Assembly: GCF_001649575.2 (NCBI RefSeq)
Contig: NC_051451.1
Span: forward strand, 19,496,045-19,560,044
Origin: Kryptolebias marmoratus
Taxonomy: Eukaryota; Chordata; Actinopteri; Cyprinodontiformes; Rivulidae
Direction of reading: 5' to 3'
DNA: 64,000 bases
The position numbers and the translations under genes are program-made. Below, piece after piece: positions 1-12,661 of the stretch. The notes under the pieces are model-generated. The model saw nothing but the letters and a program-made list of their open reading frames with translations, was not told where the DNA came from and searched no databases. Within the stretch, counting starts at the first letter, position 1; each line of letters starts with the position of its first letter.

Positions 1-60
1 AGAAGGAAAAAATCTTCATATTTCTGATGTTATACAATACAAAAAGGTGGTGTATAAAGA

Positions 61-680
61 TATAGGTTTACACTGTTTTTTGTTATCCACCGCTGAAGGC
101 GAAGGCGGAGCGATAATTCTTTTGTCTGTGTCTGCATGCCGTGCTTTGTCTGTACCTACAGCAAAAATATCTCATGGATCACTGAACAAATTTTAATGAA
201 ACTTTCAGAAACTAATCATTGGGTGTGCATCTACAACTGATTATTAATTGGGGGAAAAAAAACAGTTTAAGATGGCCGCCACAGCAAAGCGATCTTAGCA
301 AACACAAAAAATGACACTGGCAATTTTACAGATTTTTAAGTAAAAATTGGTGCGGTAGTAGCAGAAAAATGTCCACAACATTTGATCACTAACCATCTTT
401 GCTTAAAACTTTATCATTAACTGTTGGACTCAACCATGTCTGTCTGTTAGCAAAATATCTCGCTAAACCACTGCAGAGATTTTAATGAAACTCTCAGGAA
501 GTTAGTATTGGATGTACATTTACGACTGGTTAAATTTTGGGGTCTACCCAATTCAAGATGGCTGCCACAGCTAATCGACCTTGGCTTACACAAAAAATGG
601 CTTTTACAGGTATTAACCCTAACCCTAACCCTATTTGGTGGGGTAGTAGCTGACAGTCATTTGCAACATCAACTCTAGCA
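61..680. repeat. Two diverged direct copies of a ~290-bp interspersed repeat
   Basis: Two stretches about 289 bp apart can be aligned by eye. Around 151-300 and 439-600 both run: GTCTGT, AGCAAAA-TATCTC, a TTTTAATGAAACT core, a TTTCAG or CTCAGG stretch, then AAGATGGC(C/T)GCCACAGC and a CACAAAAAATG run, followed by GGTAGTAGC (about 351 and 644). They lie in an arid5b intron. The pattern looks like a teleost interspersed element present as a dimer; I cannot name the family. Nothing suggests coding. Confidence 0.6.
613..632. repeat. Short telomere-like tract (about three CCCTAA units)
   Basis: TTAACCCTAACCCTAACCCT lies inside the second copy of the intronic repeat. The first copy has no such tract at the matching place. 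At three units it is far too short to be a telomere; it is a small interstitial motif or local slippage product. Confidence 0.7.
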
Positions 681-899
681 GGTCACGTAAGACATTATTG
701 CTCAAATTGTAAATTTTAGGGTTTGGCTAAATTAGCTATAACTCTGTCATTTCTCAACATAAGATGATTTTAGTCTAAAACTAAGGAATGGTAGGCTTTT
801 AATTTGTAAAATGATTTCATAAGTTAAAAAAACTGGTTGTAACTATGTCCCATAAATGTGGCCTGACATATCTTGACCATTTTTTTTTTTTCTCCTCAG

Positions 900-3245
900 G
901 CTTCTGCTTCCTTACGAGAGGCACCTCAAAGGCGAGCAGGACAAGCCCCTCCCCTTGGCCAAACCCAGGAAGCAGGAGAGCAGCCAAGAGAAGGCATCTA
1001 CAGCTGGAGCCAAAACAAAAGCGGTTGGGGCCAAGAAACTGAAAGGCCCCAAGCCAGGGAGTAAAAAGGACAAAGGGGAAACGAGTCAAGAACAAACACA
1101 GGTCAGTCCCAACTGCTGCCTCATCAGGATTCTTTCTGTCCCAATTTTTCGTGTTTGACTTTCGAAATTAGGACAAAAATATGGAAGTGTCGTGATGTGC
1201 TCTATTTTAGGAATAAATAGTAACAGCTACATTTCTTCCCCAAGCAGGACTCAAAGGGGAAAGAAGAGAATAATGAGCTCTCCATAGCCGTGAAAAAGGA
1301 GGCGTCTCTTCAAGACGAACCGATTGTAATAGAGGAGGAGGAGTTGCATCTTACCCTGAAGAAAGAAGAGTCGTTGGCGGCGGAGCAGCCATCCTCACTT
1401 GACTGCAGAGCCCCGCATGGCGGTTTCTCCCTCCACACGGGGCCTTCTCCTCAAACTAAATGGAGGCAAATTAGTGAGGGCCTCAAAGCTAATCTCGTAG
1501 GTGAACAGCAAACCGAAGGGCATTTCATTCCAAAAAATCTTTATCTGTCTCATCGCTGGGATCAGAATAAGCCTGCTGGACATGTTGCTCTGCCTGAGCA
1601 CTTCTCTAAGGTCAAAGACTCCATTGAAAATCACGGCGGGAGAGTGGGAAAGGTGCTGCCGATGTGCAAGCAGGCAGATGAACAGTGTATAGACCTGAGC
1701 ACAGATTCTTTCTCAGAGAAAGAGGACTACAGTGTGCTCAAGAAGGAGTCTACCCAAGGCTCTGGACAGACTGCCTACTGCAAAGCTAGCCAGGGGGTCA
1801 TGTCTCCTTTGGCCAAAAAGAAGCTCCTCTCCCAAGTGTGCGATTCCAACCCTTACTCCTTTTCTCTTCAGTCTCCGCCTCCCACAGCCACATCGTCTCT
1901 CCCACTTATATTAGTTTCTGAACGTGACAAAGAGAAGATAAAGAGTGACGAGGAGGTGGTGAGACAGAGACACAAGGGTTTGTCGGACAACATCCCTGAG
2001 GTAGCACCTATATTCAGGCCATCGGTCATCCAGCACGCCCAGAGCACCAAGGCTCACCAGCAAAGCACAGGTGGGCCGTCGGAGAGGGGGACTGCTGGGG
2101 AGCCTTCAGACACTTACAGCTGCCGGGCAAGCCATCACCTTCAACCTCAAGCCAGCGTGCCATGGCAGCCATACCTCCCCCGAACGCAAACCCAAGATGG
2201 TGCGGAAACCACCGAGGAGAAGCTACTCCAAAGCTCGGCCGCTCAGTCCAGGAGCTACGCAGGCGACTGCTACTCGTCACCTCACCTCCACAGTTTGTAC
2301 AGACAAACCGAGAGCTGCCTGAGCAAGGAGAGGATGCCTGGCTTCGGCAGCGGAGAGCGGAGGGAGCACTACAGCAGGGACCGGGAGGGCAGCCAAAGCT
2401 TTGCCTGTGGCAGCCTGGAGCAGGAGGGCATGGCCTACAGATCTCATTACAGTGACAGGACTCAAACACACGGCGAGAACGGAGAGGCTGAAGACGAGCC
2501 CAGAGACTTCACCATTTCAAAGCCTCTCTCGCAGAGGGTTTCCTCCTTTTCCAAGACCCCTTTCTGTGGTCTCTCCTATCCCATCATGCATCATGGTTTG
2601 GATTCCCATCCCAAAGCGTGCCGAGTTCAACCTATGACAATCTCACCCCCCAAACAGAGCTCACCTGAGTCGTCGCAGTCATTTTCCAGCCCCAAACCTG
2701 CAGGTGAGCTGCCCCTCAGTAGTACTATTCGACCCAGCAAGCGGAGTCTGGTGGAGCCCGAGAGCGACGATCCTCCAGAGCGGAAGGTGCGCGTGGTGAC
2801 ACCTATCCACCCTGCCAGCACGATCCGACGCAGCGACCCGGAGGAGCTGAAACCCGCCGAGCCGGCCCTCGCCATTCACCTCAACAATCATCTACCCGAG
2901 GGCCACCCGACAACCTCCTTCCCCCCGCCTCACGCCGCACCCCTCTACGCCGGCATTTACCCACACGGTACCCTGGTGTCAGCAGGCCCCCAGGACGGGC
3001 TCCAGCAGCACCCAGGTCTGCAGTACCTGAAAAGCCAGTCGGCCGTGTCTCCGCTTGTGCCCTCATTTGCAATCCACTCCATGATGTTCCACAGGCAGCT
3101 GTTGGCCTCCAGCCCCAGCCCACACCACTTCTACAGACAGCCGGGTGGGGCGCCCCTGTACGGAGACTTGTTGCACCACCTCTACCCTCTGTCAACCCTC
3201 CCACCACCTCAGCTGTCATCGGTACACCCCAGCACCAGACTGTGA
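900..3245 (+). CDS. arid5b: AT-rich interaction domain protein 5B, C-terminal part (last two coding exons)
   Basis: Coding exons are 900-1101 and 1248-3245, joined in phase 0; the stop is TGA at 3243-3245. The first exon opens with one base completing an upstream codon, so the gene is 5' partial and its ARID DNA-binding domain lies outside the window. The first exon reads LPYERHLKGEQDKPLP and then KPRKQESS, matching the segment just after the ARID in ARID5B. The last exon contains MSPLAKKKLLSQV, FRPSVIQH, YSSPHLHSLYR, HPKACRV, RPSKRSL and ends SSVHPSTRL, all ARID5B landmarks seen in the right order. ARID5B is a nuclear transcriptional coregulator that pairs with PHF2 and acts in adipogenesis, chondrogenesis and lymphoid cells. 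The region is basic, low complexity and probably disordered. The neighbour is convergent rtkn2, as in human. Confidence 0.95.
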
Positions 3246-6200
3246 GGGACCAAAAAAAAAAAAAAAACTGCTTAAATTCACCTTCAAAACATAAAAACTG
3301 TGTCCCCTCCCTTTTTTTTTCTGTCCCTCTTTGTCCGAGACAAAACACTGATCATAACTTTGATGATGAACTGATGAATTCATCACTTAGTCTGGCTGAA
3401 AATTCCATTTTCTTTACATTTTTATTTGCATATGCCTTTGTTTATATACTTTGCACTGTTCTTTATTTGTATCACCACTTACTGTACCTTTTGTTGTCGT
3501 CGTCGTTGCTTTGGTATCCCTATTTGCACAGGTCTCTCGTGTACATGCTCACAGATCATTTTGCCGCTCTATGTGACCGCGAGTCAGGTTGTTGCTCTGG
3601 ATGCGTGTGAAAAGTGGAGGGCAACAGAGAAAAGCCATTTGTTTACTGTGTCCGAGGGCTAAACTTTGTTGCCTAAAAACACTACAAGTAACATGATAAC
3701 GGAAAACAAAACAGCTTATATAAGTCGATACGTGCCGATGATTGCAAACAGCTGATTAACACGTTATTACTGTTCAGGCAGCCAGTGGTGTTGTATCTGT
3801 TTACATGTCTCCACGCTGAACTCTGTTGCTTGTTTGTGCCACAGTAAATCCATCTGGACTGATTGGAATAAATGTTAACACTCACTGTGGTGCTGCTCAA
3901 CACGGATAGTTTCATCCTACCCATTCAGAGGTGCTGTGTATGACAGATGTACTGTAGACTCACTCGTGACTCAGTTCAGGTTTGTGTTCATTATGTCTTT
4001 TCAGATTTAACATAACCGGTTGACAAATCATGAATGTTTATTTGCTCAGAGGTAATGAAAAGCTGGTATAATTTTTACTTTCTAAAGCCGAGAGTAATTT
4101 AACCTCCGAACATTTTGTGATGAGTAGACTGTTGCGGCTTGTTTGTGTCTGTTGAACCAGCATAATGAAGCAGCCGTCTGCTGTGGAATGCTCACCACAA
4201 AAAAAAAGAAAGAAAAAAAACAGAAAATCAGCATTTCATCTTTTTGTTCTTGACTTGAAAAGCTCTTTTCTTCTCTCTTTATTCAGCGCCCTAAAAAGAT
4301 TCATTATATGATTTAATAGGAATGTTGTCACTTAGGATATTACTGCTTTGCAAATATCTGTGCCTTTCACGGTCTTGGATTAGAGTTAGCACTACACTCG
4401 TTAAGGTTATTTCTCAGTAGCAGGGTAGGAATGTCAATATTACTGTCACTAGTGTGTCAAATGCAGTGCACAGAAAATAATAAACTAGAATAAAAAATGG
4501 CACACTGTCAAGACACCAGACCTAAAGGTTTTAAAATATAAACGAACTACAACTTATTTTTTGTGCTTAAGAAAAAAATAAATAAAATTTATTGCCCAGC
4601 GTGACTGTGTCAACTCAAACAATTACACATATTTAGCGACCGCTGATATAGACACGGGTCTGGTGTCGGTTTCTGCAGGACATGTGTGCGCTGCAGTGAT
4701 GAAAAAGGTACCAGACTCCATAAAGTTCGCCTACCGTGCTCCATATAGCCTGAGGTGGAAAGACAACACCTGCGTTGGCTTTTACAACCACTATAATTGC
4801 AGTCCAGGATAGCTGAAATACACAGTGAACATACATAGTGGGGAGGGAAAAAAAGAAAGAAAGCAGTGAGATTTTACTGAATGCTTAAAGACATTCATTT
4901 CTGATTAAGTACTGTACATTGCTGTGTAGGTAAAACTGGCTTTTAGTGCTGGCTTCTGTACAGAACAGTCATGCGGGATCAACTCATGGTAAATCTTTTC
5001 TCTTTGTCTTATTTTCTCTGTAAATAGCACTGTAGATAAGACTGCGTGGTTATCATATAAACTGTTATAATCTGTAAATAGTTAAAGGAAAAAAAAGACA
5101 TAAAAATCGGTTACACAAACTAGCTATGTCTTTATTTGCTCTGTTTCATGTGAGGCTCAATCAGACACTACAAATTAAGAATTAGGATACTCATTTTTGT
5201 TATCATTTGTTGTCGTTTCACTTTTTTTTTATGTTGTCTCCATTAATGTGCATTCTGAAACTGTTTTTTGATACCATAGCCATCTGTTTACCAATCATCC
5301 AGCTGGCGTGCAAGACAAAAAAAAAAAAAAATAGACATTTTGTACGATATGACCTCCTGTATATTTAATTAAAATATTTTACTATACTCGTTTCTTCGGT
5401 TGTTTTTAACTACTCATAAATGCTGAGTGTTTGCACGCAACACCAGTGTGCTAATGTCAGTGTAATGTTCTTTTTCCTCCCTGAGTAAATGCAGTGTGAA
5501 TGAGGTTTTATTACTGTAATACTATTATCTGACTATGAGATTCCATGCGCCTTAATCTTCACAACAGGCCACTTCTGGGCTCGGAGCCAGAGAAGCCTCA
5601 CCCGTATTTGCTGCAGTGGAGAAATGTGCCAGCGCATGTTGTATCTCTATGGGATGTGAATTGGGCTGCAATAAAAAGCCATGCTTTGACTTTTATTGCC
5701 ACCCTCTGGTAAACTTTTAACATGAAAAATATTCAGAAATACTTCCAAGCTCAGCAGAAATAATAAAGCAGCCTCACCAGGGTGGAATGTAGGTCATTTT
5801 ATTGCAGATCAGCTACATATATATATATATATATATATAAAGAAGAGATAAATTCTGAGAAATGGAAGAAATTGCACTTTAGAGAAACAATAACTACAAT
5901 TTATATATACTTTTACATTGCACTAAAGTCATGCAGCACTAGGACAACATTAAGATTTTTCTACTTATTGGTACAAAAACAATAAAAGCCTAAAGTCTGT
6001 AGACCTAATAAATGCGCAAAAACTGCAAACGGTTGCTTTTGGAGTCATGAATTTTTACAGAAAAGATCATTTGTTGTACACTTTTATCTCTTAAATCACC
6101 CGTTTTTCTGAGCTACAGTGATCCGTCTAAGATAAGACTGAAACACTCGTTTAATTGTAAAGCCGACGCATTTTCCTTTCATACTTTCAAGGCAAACGAA

Positions 6201-7292
6201 AACAGCCGAGATGTTCATGAGGATGTAGGAAGCAAAGTCTCACTAACAATTCTACATTCTTGATCATCACTGGTAAAGGCTTGTTTTGAGGTTGTTGTTT
6301 TTTCTCCAAACCTTCGTGATAAAAGAAATACGGAACATCTGGCACGCTGTTAACATTGAGCTGTGTCCCTTTTCCTCCTCTTAGGCTTAAACTAAATCCT
6401 CCACATGAATCTACGTCTACCTTCCTAAGATTTAAGCCACTTCGGAGGACGACGGCTACCGTAGCTTTCACCATATCGTCATCCAGTCTGGTAATTTCAA
6501 AGAAAAGCAGCAGAACCTAATGTTTTCTACACCGTGTGGAATTATGGCCATTCTTCAATACAATACCATTAAGTGGCTGAAATATTTAGTGGCTGGCAGT
6601 GCTGGTTATGTTCAAAACAAATACACAAGGGCATTCATTATTTAGGCCACTCAAAAGACCCATTCATTCAATTATGTTCAGAGCATTTATTGGCTGCTAC
6701 GTTAAATTATGTTAGACGTACTGTGCAGCCACTAAAAAACAAGGTCACTCTATTAAAAGACCTCTGGGGGAGGGAATGGAAAAGTCACATTAGTCCTTAC
6801 AATTGCTCCTAAAATTGTGTTTCTTTAAAATGAGCTATAGTGGTCATAAAGTCGTCACAGTAAGTGGAATATGTCAATAGTTCCTGAAGTAATGACACGG
6901 CCGCTGTTTGCCAATGGATCAATTCTAATTTGAGTGCTTTTGCAGAAGCTCCTTCTTTCAGTTTATGTTTCAGTGGCAAAGAAAAAGGAACTAAGACTCC
7001 TTTTTTTTTTTTAAAGACGGGCTGATGATGGCGGCGCTGAAGGCAGTGTACAGTTTTCAATTTCATTTGCGAGTTACCAGCACATGAAAACTTTATAAAG
7101 CTTTTAGACAGATGTAGACAAGTCATTTCCGACTGTTTTAAACTAATATTCTAACTGCCTTCAGGTTTAGGCAGGTATTAGAGTGAAATTATTTTTCATC
7201 CCGTTCTCTAAATCTGGTCATATTATTCTTCTTTACCCACAGTGATCATATATGATGAGCTGTTGTCATTGCTAAAGGTAGAGTTATGTGAT
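3246..7292. other. arid5b 3'UTR and convergent intergenic space
   Basis: AT-rich and non-coding. It should contain the long arid5b 3'UTR. Candidate plus-strand AATAAA signals are at 4479-4484, 5670-5675 and 5762-5767; I cannot tell which is used. Short open frames at 6187-6474 (minus), 6573-6812 (plus) and 6809-7126 (minus) match no family I know and have no splice context. Confidence 0.5.
5817..5839. repeat. (AT)n microsatellite
   Basis: Uninterrupted AT dinucleotide run of about 23 bp in the arid5b downstream region. Confidence 0.9.
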
Positions 7293-7298
7293 TTTATT
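7293..7298 (-). terminator. Candidate rtkn2 polyadenylation signal
   Basis: TTTATT on the plus strand is AATAAA on the minus strand, 86 bp past the rtkn2 stop codon. Position and sequence fit; no transcript evidence. Confidence 0.5.
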
Positions 7299-7383
7299 AA
7301 TGGTAATTGGCTCAGCTTCTTAAAAAAAATTAAATAGTTATTTGTGTTAGTAGTAGTTAAGATAGATCTGGTTAAAGTTGAGG

Positions 7384-10300
7384 TTACATCCCTTTGAGGT
7401 TCATCCTCTCTCTGAAAGACTTCCTCAGTTTGCTGCGCGGAGCGGGAACAGGACCGGGACCACGACCGGGACCACTCCAGGTTCTGACAAACCCACGATC
7501 TGCCGCATCCTCAGACGCCTGAGGGTCGGGGTCTTCGTAGTCGAACTGTGGACCCTGCGGCTGAACGTCCAGAACGGCCAGTGGAGCGTTTTTTCGGCCA
7601 TGGGCCGTCGCACCTCCAGCATTGTTCCTCTGGAGCTGCTGAATGATGGCAGAAAACTTGGCATCTAGAGACGGCCGGCCTGTTTTAGACCTCGTGGCCG
7701 GACGTGAAACGCAAGTGGAGGAGTTCTCCTTCTCCTGGGACGAGGGAGGAGGGGGACGATGTAGGGGAGCGGGGAGGGGAGGTTTGGGTGGACAGGTAGA
7801 CGGAGCAGAGGGCTTTAGGTCAGAGGGCGGGGGTGGAGCGCGCCGCTTCTTGCTGCTGACAGGAGTAGAGCTGGTGTTGCGGCTGGGGCTTGAACAAGGG
7901 GTGGAGGTTTTGCTCTGGGACAGAATACTCTTCTCCACCACCACCACTGAACGGGACCCATCAAACAGAGAGGACCAGTTAGGGGCCTCCTGCCTCTCCT
8001 CCTGGCCGATAAGGAAGTTGCCATCTGTCTCTTCAATTTTGCTGTGAATGATATCCGTAATGCTCTCAAACTTGCTAGGGGAGCTTATACCTGCAAGAAA
8101 ACAGGAAATTAAAATTAAAAAATTAAATGCAAACAAACGAAATAAATTTGCTCCTTTTTTATGACTGACAAACTGTTAAAGAACGAGCAAAAAATAACTC
8201 CAAGGGCACAAAAGCACATTTCTGTTTTCTAATTTGCATGTAAAAAGATTTTATTTGCATGCATCACCATTGGAATGAGATATTTTGTGCATAGTTAATA
8301 AGATCTTTTATGTTTCATTTGCATGAGGCCGTTTTTCTTTTTTTTTTTAATTAAATACAAAATCCTATAAAACCTTCAGCATTAGTCAGCGGATTATCAG
8401 CTTCCTTTTATTATTTTACTCACTGAGGTCATTGTAAACAGAGTCGGCCTGCTTGGTGAGGAAAAGAGATGGTTTTCGTGGCGACGTGACCTCAATTCTC
8501 ATTAGCTGGTCACAGCAGTGGAGCCACTGACCTGGTTATAAACAGAGATGGACATGAGACACACTGATAAAGCTTATGTTGTCCACTCCTGCTGAGAGGA
8601 CTTCACCTAAATATGACCACGCTTACACACACACAATCCAACCTGTTATTATTCAATTACAAAAACATAATGACGTTATTGTGTTTCATGCTCATAAAAA
8701 CCCACTTACTCTGGTCATAGAGATGCTGGTGGAGGGAGTCCACCCAGTTGTCCAGCTCGTCCCTGCTGTCTGTGATGAAGACAACCGTCTGAGATCCCTC
8801 AGGTGAAGGGTTGATGATGGACAGACTCTTTGACCTGAGCCCTGCTGACACATGGATCCTGGTCTCCTGTAAAAACAGCACCCACGATGTATTATGAGCT
8901 CCAAATTAGATTATATAAATGAGATATGTGCAACAAAAATAGCAATAAAAGCACACCATGCTAATATGCAGCATTTTTTTTGTTTCAGCAACAAAATACC
9001 ACAGATAGATCAGGATCTTTGTGAGTAATGTGGTATTTTGTGTTTTGGACAGTCTGCAAATGTTAGGGGGAAAAAATTGAGCAAAGATTTAAAACAGCAA
9101 TGATGAATTTGCTGCTTTTGTTATTTTAAAAATCCCTCCCATCCAGATAAGCATAATCAGAATAGATGATAATGTATTATTAATAACAAAAACTGTGGTT
9201 AATTCATTTTTTTGCTCATATATCTGATTTATGTTCCTCTCTCTTGCCTTATTGATGGGCACATTAAGAGCGGGCTGTACTTTAGCGTCAATTTCTTCGG
9301 GGCTGAAGTAGCAGGACAGAAAGCCGGCGCTCAGGACACAGTACAGGCTGCAGCAGCGGCTCATCCCCTCCACGCTTTGCTGAAATTCAGCCAAGGAAGA
9401 CAGAAACAGAGCGATTACACAATCCAAACCAGGAAACCTTTTTGGAGCTTGTGGTAATGATAAGAGCTGCCAGCACACCTTCTGACTCAAATAGCCGGTC
9501 ATCATGTTCTGTGTCATACAAGTCGGCTGAGCAACTAACCGGCAGCAGAGGTTACCGTAAAGAGGAAGCCAGGATGAGCACTCAGCTGGAAGGATGAAGA
9601 GACAAATAAAAAGGTCTGCAATTATTGATCTCAATAAAAAAAAAACAAACAAACAAACAAACAAACAAACAAACATTTGTCTCTTTAGCTTTCAGTTCGG
9701 CTGCTGTGAAATAATCTGTCATTACCAAGGAAGTGATTTCATTTGTGAGCTTTATAGTCCAGGAAAACACATTCGCACGCCGCCGCTTCTTACCGTCTTG
9801 GTAGACGATGAGGGAGTGGGACTGAAAGCTGCCGTCAACGTCAGGCAGACCCAATGTCGTGTAGGCCAGCAGGCTGTATTTGGCTCCTCTGGTTACAGGT
9901 AGACGCACAAAGACAGAGTTTAACATTCTTCAGGCACACACATCTAACTTTAATTCTATAAAAAATAACCTCAATTTTAGCTCTGACCCAAAAAAATAAA
10001 AAATAAAAAGCCCAAACTGCATTACAGAATCAAATTTGATGCTCTAAATGTCTAAAAGTATGTTTTCCACCTCAAAACTAAATTAAGTTTTATGTGGGAA
10101 TGTTATAAACACAGTCCTTTGGCTCTTTTTATTGGCGTAAAATAATTTATGAATATCTGAAGTATGCACAACTCCAAATATTCCTTTAAGACTTGTTAAA
10201 ATACACACTCAACATGATTTATTAAGGAAATGAAAACCTCAAAAATGATTTCAGGCACATCCCTTCACTATCAAATCAGTTCCAGACTTTAAAAATAAAA

Positions 10301-12661
10301 AATAAAAAAAAATTCCCAAACAGAAAGCCAAGTGGCTATGTAAGAAGTGTTGGATAACTCAGCACATACAAGGGTATTGGGTTGTTCTGCAGGAAAGTGT
10401 CCGGATCTGGAGTGTCCACCAGGGAGCAGAGCTTCTTCTCAGCGTTCTTTCCAAAAGAGTAGCGGAGCTTCTTTGCCAGTTTCTTTGGCGTGTTTACCAA
10501 GGTGAGCTCCTCCTCCAGGGAGCAGCTCCACAGCTCCACTCTCAGATCAAACTCGGGAACTACGTCCTTACTAAGGGGAAGAATTTAAATCCAAACACAG
10601 ACATGTAAATAGAAACAAACCTGGGATGGATTAAGATTGAACAACTAAACAGAGAAACATTCCTAATGACAGAAGAGTCACAGTTTATTGGAAAAAAAAA
10701 TGTCTGAAGTAAATCCTGCAGCCTATTCTACAAATATTCAAATAAAAACTATTTACAAGGCAGTGACTCCCTCAAAGCAGATGTCAGTGATGGATGTGTC
10801 CACCACAACCATCTCAGTGTCAAACACCTCTGAGCCAATCTGCATCAGACAGAAGACCGCCACCCGACGAGAGCCTGGCAAACACACGAGATGAGCAGCA
10901 GGTGTTACAGCAGGAAGCAATAAAAAAACATATATGAAAGTTATAAGCCCTGAGTGAAATAGAAAAGACAGACATACTCCCTTTGTTATTAAAGTGGTCT
11001 GAATCCCTCCACAGCAGAGGAAATCTCAGGCCTACATTAGAGAAAGGAAAATTTCCTTAACAGTACCCCAAGAACACATATCAGTTTCTATGACAACTGA
11101 TTAACAATAACAGTTTTAGATTGAGTATGTTAAATATTCAATTGGTGGCCAGTGAAATGTGGTTTTAATTTTTAAAAAAATCATTACCAGTCACCGCAAT
11201 GGTCCCATGACAAGGTGAACGGCCATCTGCAGGTCTGTAACACAGCGTGGGACAACTAATCACTGCAATTCAACTGCAGAAAAGTCACTTCTTACAAAAC
11301 TCTGGGTTCCGTCTCCATCATTTTCCAGTCATTTCCCTCACTTTACTTTTCCCCATCAGGGTTAATCTTTACACTGTAAAAGATCCGGTATGAAATGTGC
11401 AACTTGACAAGTTTTAACCCCCCCATTCGTGAACCCACAGCCATCAGTATCGTCCTCACCTCCTCTCCGCTCCCGTCGCGTCGGGCTCGTCTTTCCGCCT
11501 CCGCAGCTGCGCGAGGTAAGCCCTAATCCGGGCGTTGCAGGTCAGCAGGTTCCTGGACGCGTTGAGGACCTGCTCCCTCTTACTGCAGGCCAGCAGCAGC
11601 TTGTAGGCGCCCTCACGCATTCGCATCTCAAAGTCCAGCTTCTCTTGTACGTCTGTGTTCTTCGCGGACCAAACAAAAACAGACATTTCACAACGACTGA
11701 ACGAATCACATTAAGTTCTCAAATAATATGCCAGAACATTTCTGATTAATCTGTCTGATACACCAGTGTTTAATATTAAGACTAGTGATAGGTATAAGGC
11801 TTTTAAAAGAAAATACAAATCAGATTTTACATTTACATAGCTCTATGGGATGTGTTTTTCAATTTGTTTACTCATTCATTCCTGACATCAAAAGGAGGCG
11901 CTGTAGCACCCTCAGCACCTCAAGTTCCTTTAGTTAATTATTAATTTTGATAAAAAAATAAAAAGGCAATAAAAAAGCATTCTTGTTCTGAACACAGCAT
12001 TATGATAAAACCCTCCTAATTCAAAGTCAAATACCGTCTTTTCAGTAAGTGTGATAAGAAATTTTGGTCTTAATCGTTAATTTCAGCTTAAACTTGACAG
12101 AAATCTGCCCTTTTTTTTAAAGTGCGCTATTTGTTATTTATCTGTGTTATTTAGAAAACTGGGCTGTTGTTTCATATTAAACCTGTAAAAAAAAAAAATA
12201 AAAAAATAAAAAAATTTGAGCGGTGTAAGAGGAAAACAAAAACGCGTTTTTGCACAAATTCAATGTAAGGCTCGGGTTTCAGGAAGTGAAAACGGGTTAA
12301 CTAGAATTGCTTTTAATGAAAGTTTGAGACAATAATTTGGGGGAATTAAAACACAGTCTATCGAATTTGCAAATTCTGTCAAATGTATGAAATAAACAAG
12401 CATATATTGGCTGGTTTACATTTGTTTTGTTGCACTTTAAGCCTCTCCGGGCGTTACCTGACCTGACAGTTAAATTCAGTCTTTACCGTAAAACATAGAA
12501 AACCGCTCTCTATTTTCTAACCGTACCTCCGTCTGTAAGAACAAGGCGCTCTGTCGTATTTTCTTTCGTTTAATCTCCATATCCACGGCAGAACCGGCGG
12601 ATATAAACGACTTCGAGCTGCCGTTTCGTTTGGAAATTTGAACGTCCCGCTGGTCGTCCAT
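7384..12661 (-). CDS. rtkn2: Rhotekin family protein (rhotekin-2-like)
   Basis: Twelve coding exons on the minus strand, from the start: 12527-12661, 11460-11659, 11188-11234, 10978-11031, 10757-10874, 10370-10570, 9794-9888, 9479-9585, 9248-9379, 8710-8866, 8424-8531, 7384-8090. All phases join and give about 686 residues; human RTKN2 is about 609. Start ATG at 12661 has A at -3 and G at +4. The REM/HR1 Rho-binding segment (about residues 46-112) contains VQEKLDFEMRMREGAYKLL. Next come an anillin-like homology region (TDICFEGVTAF, NTPKKLAKKLR, WLPLYGNLCCRLVAQPTCM) and a PH domain (about 310-430: SLYCVLSAGFLSCYFSPEEI, VPINK, then SQWLHCCDQLM). The tail is proline-rich and ends in a basic RERMNLKGM. 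Rhotekins bind GTP-loaded Rho and link to septins and survival signalling. rtkn2 is chosen over rtkn because of the arid5b neighbour; the N-terminus also resembles RTKN. Confidence 0.9.
8867..9247 (-). other. GC-AG intron of rtkn2 inside the PH domain
   Basis: On the minus strand the donor is AATAAG|GCAAGAG and the acceptor TTTTTACAG|GAGACC. Joining here gives VPINK-ETRI, the exact family order. There is no GT nearby that keeps the frame. Confidence 0.85.
9644..9674. repeat. (CAAA)n microsatellite
   Basis: AAAC tetranucleotide run in an rtkn2 intron, following an A-rich stretch. Confidence 0.85.

Noticed and set aside
6187..7126. Open frames of 79-105 codons between arid5b and rtkn2
   Set aside because: No family resemblance, no splice context, AT-rich untranslated-region composition.
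8526..8531. Alternative rtkn2 acceptor at TCAG|TGGCTC
   Set aside because: It gives a stop within a few codons; the acceptor five bases earlier restores SQWLHCC.
9582..9926. Frames encoding repeated CLFV residues
   Set aside because: Translation of the (CAAA)n microsatellite.
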